NCBI GenBank assembly: GCA_036397475.1
Contig: DASWIV010000217.1
Span: forward strand, 1-14,385
Reading direction: 5' to 3'
Source: DASWIV01 sp036397475
Lineage (GTDB): Bacteria; JAJVIF01; JAPKYR01
DNA: 14,385 nt
Positions 13,222-14,385 of the stretch are shown here, one piece after another (positions within the stretch are counted from its first letter, which is position 1; each line of letters starts with the position of its first letter). Under the pieces are notes generated by a model that was given only the letters and a program-made list of their open reading frames with translations, was not told the origin of the DNA and ran no database searches. A program made the position numbers and the translations under genes.

Positions 13222-14385
13222 TTGGCCTCAAAAACCGTAAACGATACAATTCAAAATCACCTGATCAATCGCGTGTGGCGGAATAAATCGCTTCCATCCG
13301 ACGCATCACCTACGTTGATCGCGGCATCGAAATGGGGCCTGGACATTTCACTAACGTGTGTACAGAAAATTCTGGTCGATCTGATCGCGGAAAGTTTCAG
13401 CTATGACGGCATATACAAAAATTCACTGGATAAAGAAATCAGAATCATCAAAAGCCTCCTGGGAATTTCCGGAAGCCATGCGAAACTATGGCTGCCGCCG
13501 GATTCAGAAATCATTTCGAATGATCCATTTAAAGTACAATTCAATTCCCCGATAAATGAATTTCTCTGTATTGCCGGACGCCGTTCAGGCAAAAGCACAC
13601 TCGCTGCAATTCTCCTGTCATGGATTGCTCGCAGGATTAGCAGGGATATACAATTTCTCGATTCAGTCCCCATACTTCCCGGCACGACAATTTCACTTCT
13701 CAATGTCGCATCTGAAATCCGGCAGGCTAAAATTATCCAGAGATACCTGGCTGCTTATCTCAGTAAACTGGGACTCATCCGTCCCGAAATCGAACCCTCC
13801 GAGAAGATTCCCATAAATATCAAAAGCGACCATTTCTCCCTCCTGTATGAAACACTGACATCGTCGGCGAGATCAGCACGCGGGAGGACATCGGCGTGCA
13901 TATGCCTCGACGAATTCGCGCATTTCCAGAAATCGAACGGTCCGCTTGCGGACCGATCCATGTGGTACGCACTCGCGCCGTCAGTCGCGACATTCGGGAA
14001 AAAATCTTTGAAGGTGATCACCACATCGCCGAATGGACGTTCTGGTGTGGTATGGGACCTGTTCAAGATGAGAGGCGAACGTGAAGGGATGCTGACTGTG
14101 CAACTCCCAACCTGGGAACTAAATCCGAATGTTCCGCGTTCGCAATTAGAAGCGGAATTCGAGCGAGATGAACATTACGCGAGGCAGGAGTACGGAGCTG
14201 AATTTCTCGAACCGGACGGACAGTTTTTGCGGTGGGAAGACATCAGGGAGTGCGTGAAGGAAATCAAGAACGATAAGCAGGCCCAGATGCATATTCATGT
14301 TGATATTGGGCTAGTCCATGACGCGACAGCGATAGCTATGGGATATTTATTAAACGAGAAGCCAGTAATCTGTATGGTAGAGAAG
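13222..14385 (+). CDS. Phage terminase large subunit (TerL), 3' end beyond window
   Basis: An open frame of 388 codons from a TTG at 13222 to the window edge, stop-free from 13189. It encodes the ATPase-nuclease motor that packages DNA into phage capsids. The Walker A motif is AGRRSGKST (118-126), the Walker B with catalytic Glu is CICLDEFAH (227-235; D230, E231), the coupling motif is TTSPNG (267-272), and the first acidic residue of the RNase H-like nuclease is D361 in HVDIGLVHDATA. The C-terminal nuclease continues outside. There is no in-frame ATG before the Walker A. TTG 13222 (AGGGA 12 nt upstream) is a guess, with GTG 13273 and TTG 13315 as alternatives. The roughly 117-residue N-terminal extension (IQNHLINRVWRNKS, then KWGLDISLTCVQK) is not a TerL part I recognise. 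Confidence 0.85.
   Translation, partial: MASKTVNDTIQNHLINRVWRNKSLPSDASPTLIAASKWGLDISLTCVQKILVDLIAESFSYDGIYKNSLDKEIRIIKSLLGISGSHAKLWLPPDSEIISNDPFKVQFNSPINEFLCIAGRRSGKSTLAAILLSWIARRISRDIQFLDSVPILPGTTISLLNVASEIRQAKIIQRYLAAYLSKLGLIRPEIEPSEKIPINIKSDHFSLLYETLTSSARSARGRTSACICLDEFAHFQKSNGPLADRSMWYALAPSVATFGKKSLKVITTSPNGRSGVVWDLFKMRGEREGMLTVQLPTWELNPNVPRSQLEAEFERDEHYARQEYGAEFLEPDGQFLRWEDIRECVKEIKNDKQAQMHIHVDIGLVHDATAIAMGYLLNEKPVICMVEK

Overview
The window comes from a bacterial genome of roughly 50% GC. It carries ordinary housekeeping genes, two cell-envelope lipoproteins with clear lipoboxes (suggesting, not proving, a diderm cell) and the start of a phage-like module. I cannot assign a phylum from sequence alone. 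The very divergent N-terminal half of the large lipoprotein and the modest divergence of GlyA and QueA fit a poorly sampled or uncultured lineage.

Layout. Positions 1-152 hold, on the minus strand, a decayed fragment of an IS256-type transposase cut by the window edge. A composite repeat follows (233-320) and has a second copy 10.3 kb away (10474-10590). Next come ugd (UDP-glucose/GDP-mannose dehydrogenase family, minus strand) and, divergently, glyA followed after 15 bp by a solitary N6-adenine DNA methylase. A STAS anti-sigma-factor antagonist on the minus strand converges on the methylase with a 16-bp overlap. A palindrome-rich AT-rich spacer separates it from an alanine/aspartate-type aminotransferase. 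An 830-residue lipoprotein on the minus strand then converges on the aminotransferase with a 1-nt gap. Its C-terminal half is built from seven roughly 65-residue repeats and reads like a closed seven-bladed propeller. Divergently follow an ornithine cyclodeaminase/mu-crystallin family enzyme, the second repeat copy, queA, and a small BON-domain lipoprotein.

From about 12.1 kb the character changes. An AT-rich spacer holds a near-consensus sigma70 promoter (TTGACA, 17 bp, TATCTT). It is followed by a small helix-turn-helix protein, a Cys-rich small protein, an acidic helical small protein and a phage large terminase (TerL) that runs off the right edge. This looks like the left part of a prophage or phage-derived packaging module. 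No integrase or attachment site can be seen.

Apart from the glyA-methylase pair and the small phage-like cluster, the genes look like separate transcription units rather than a pathway operon. Two of them (ugd, queA) have an extended -10 element TGCTAnAAT only 6-9 nt from the ATG and no Shine-Dalgarno, which suggests leaderless transcripts. No rRNA, tRNA, riboswitch or CRISPR array was found.
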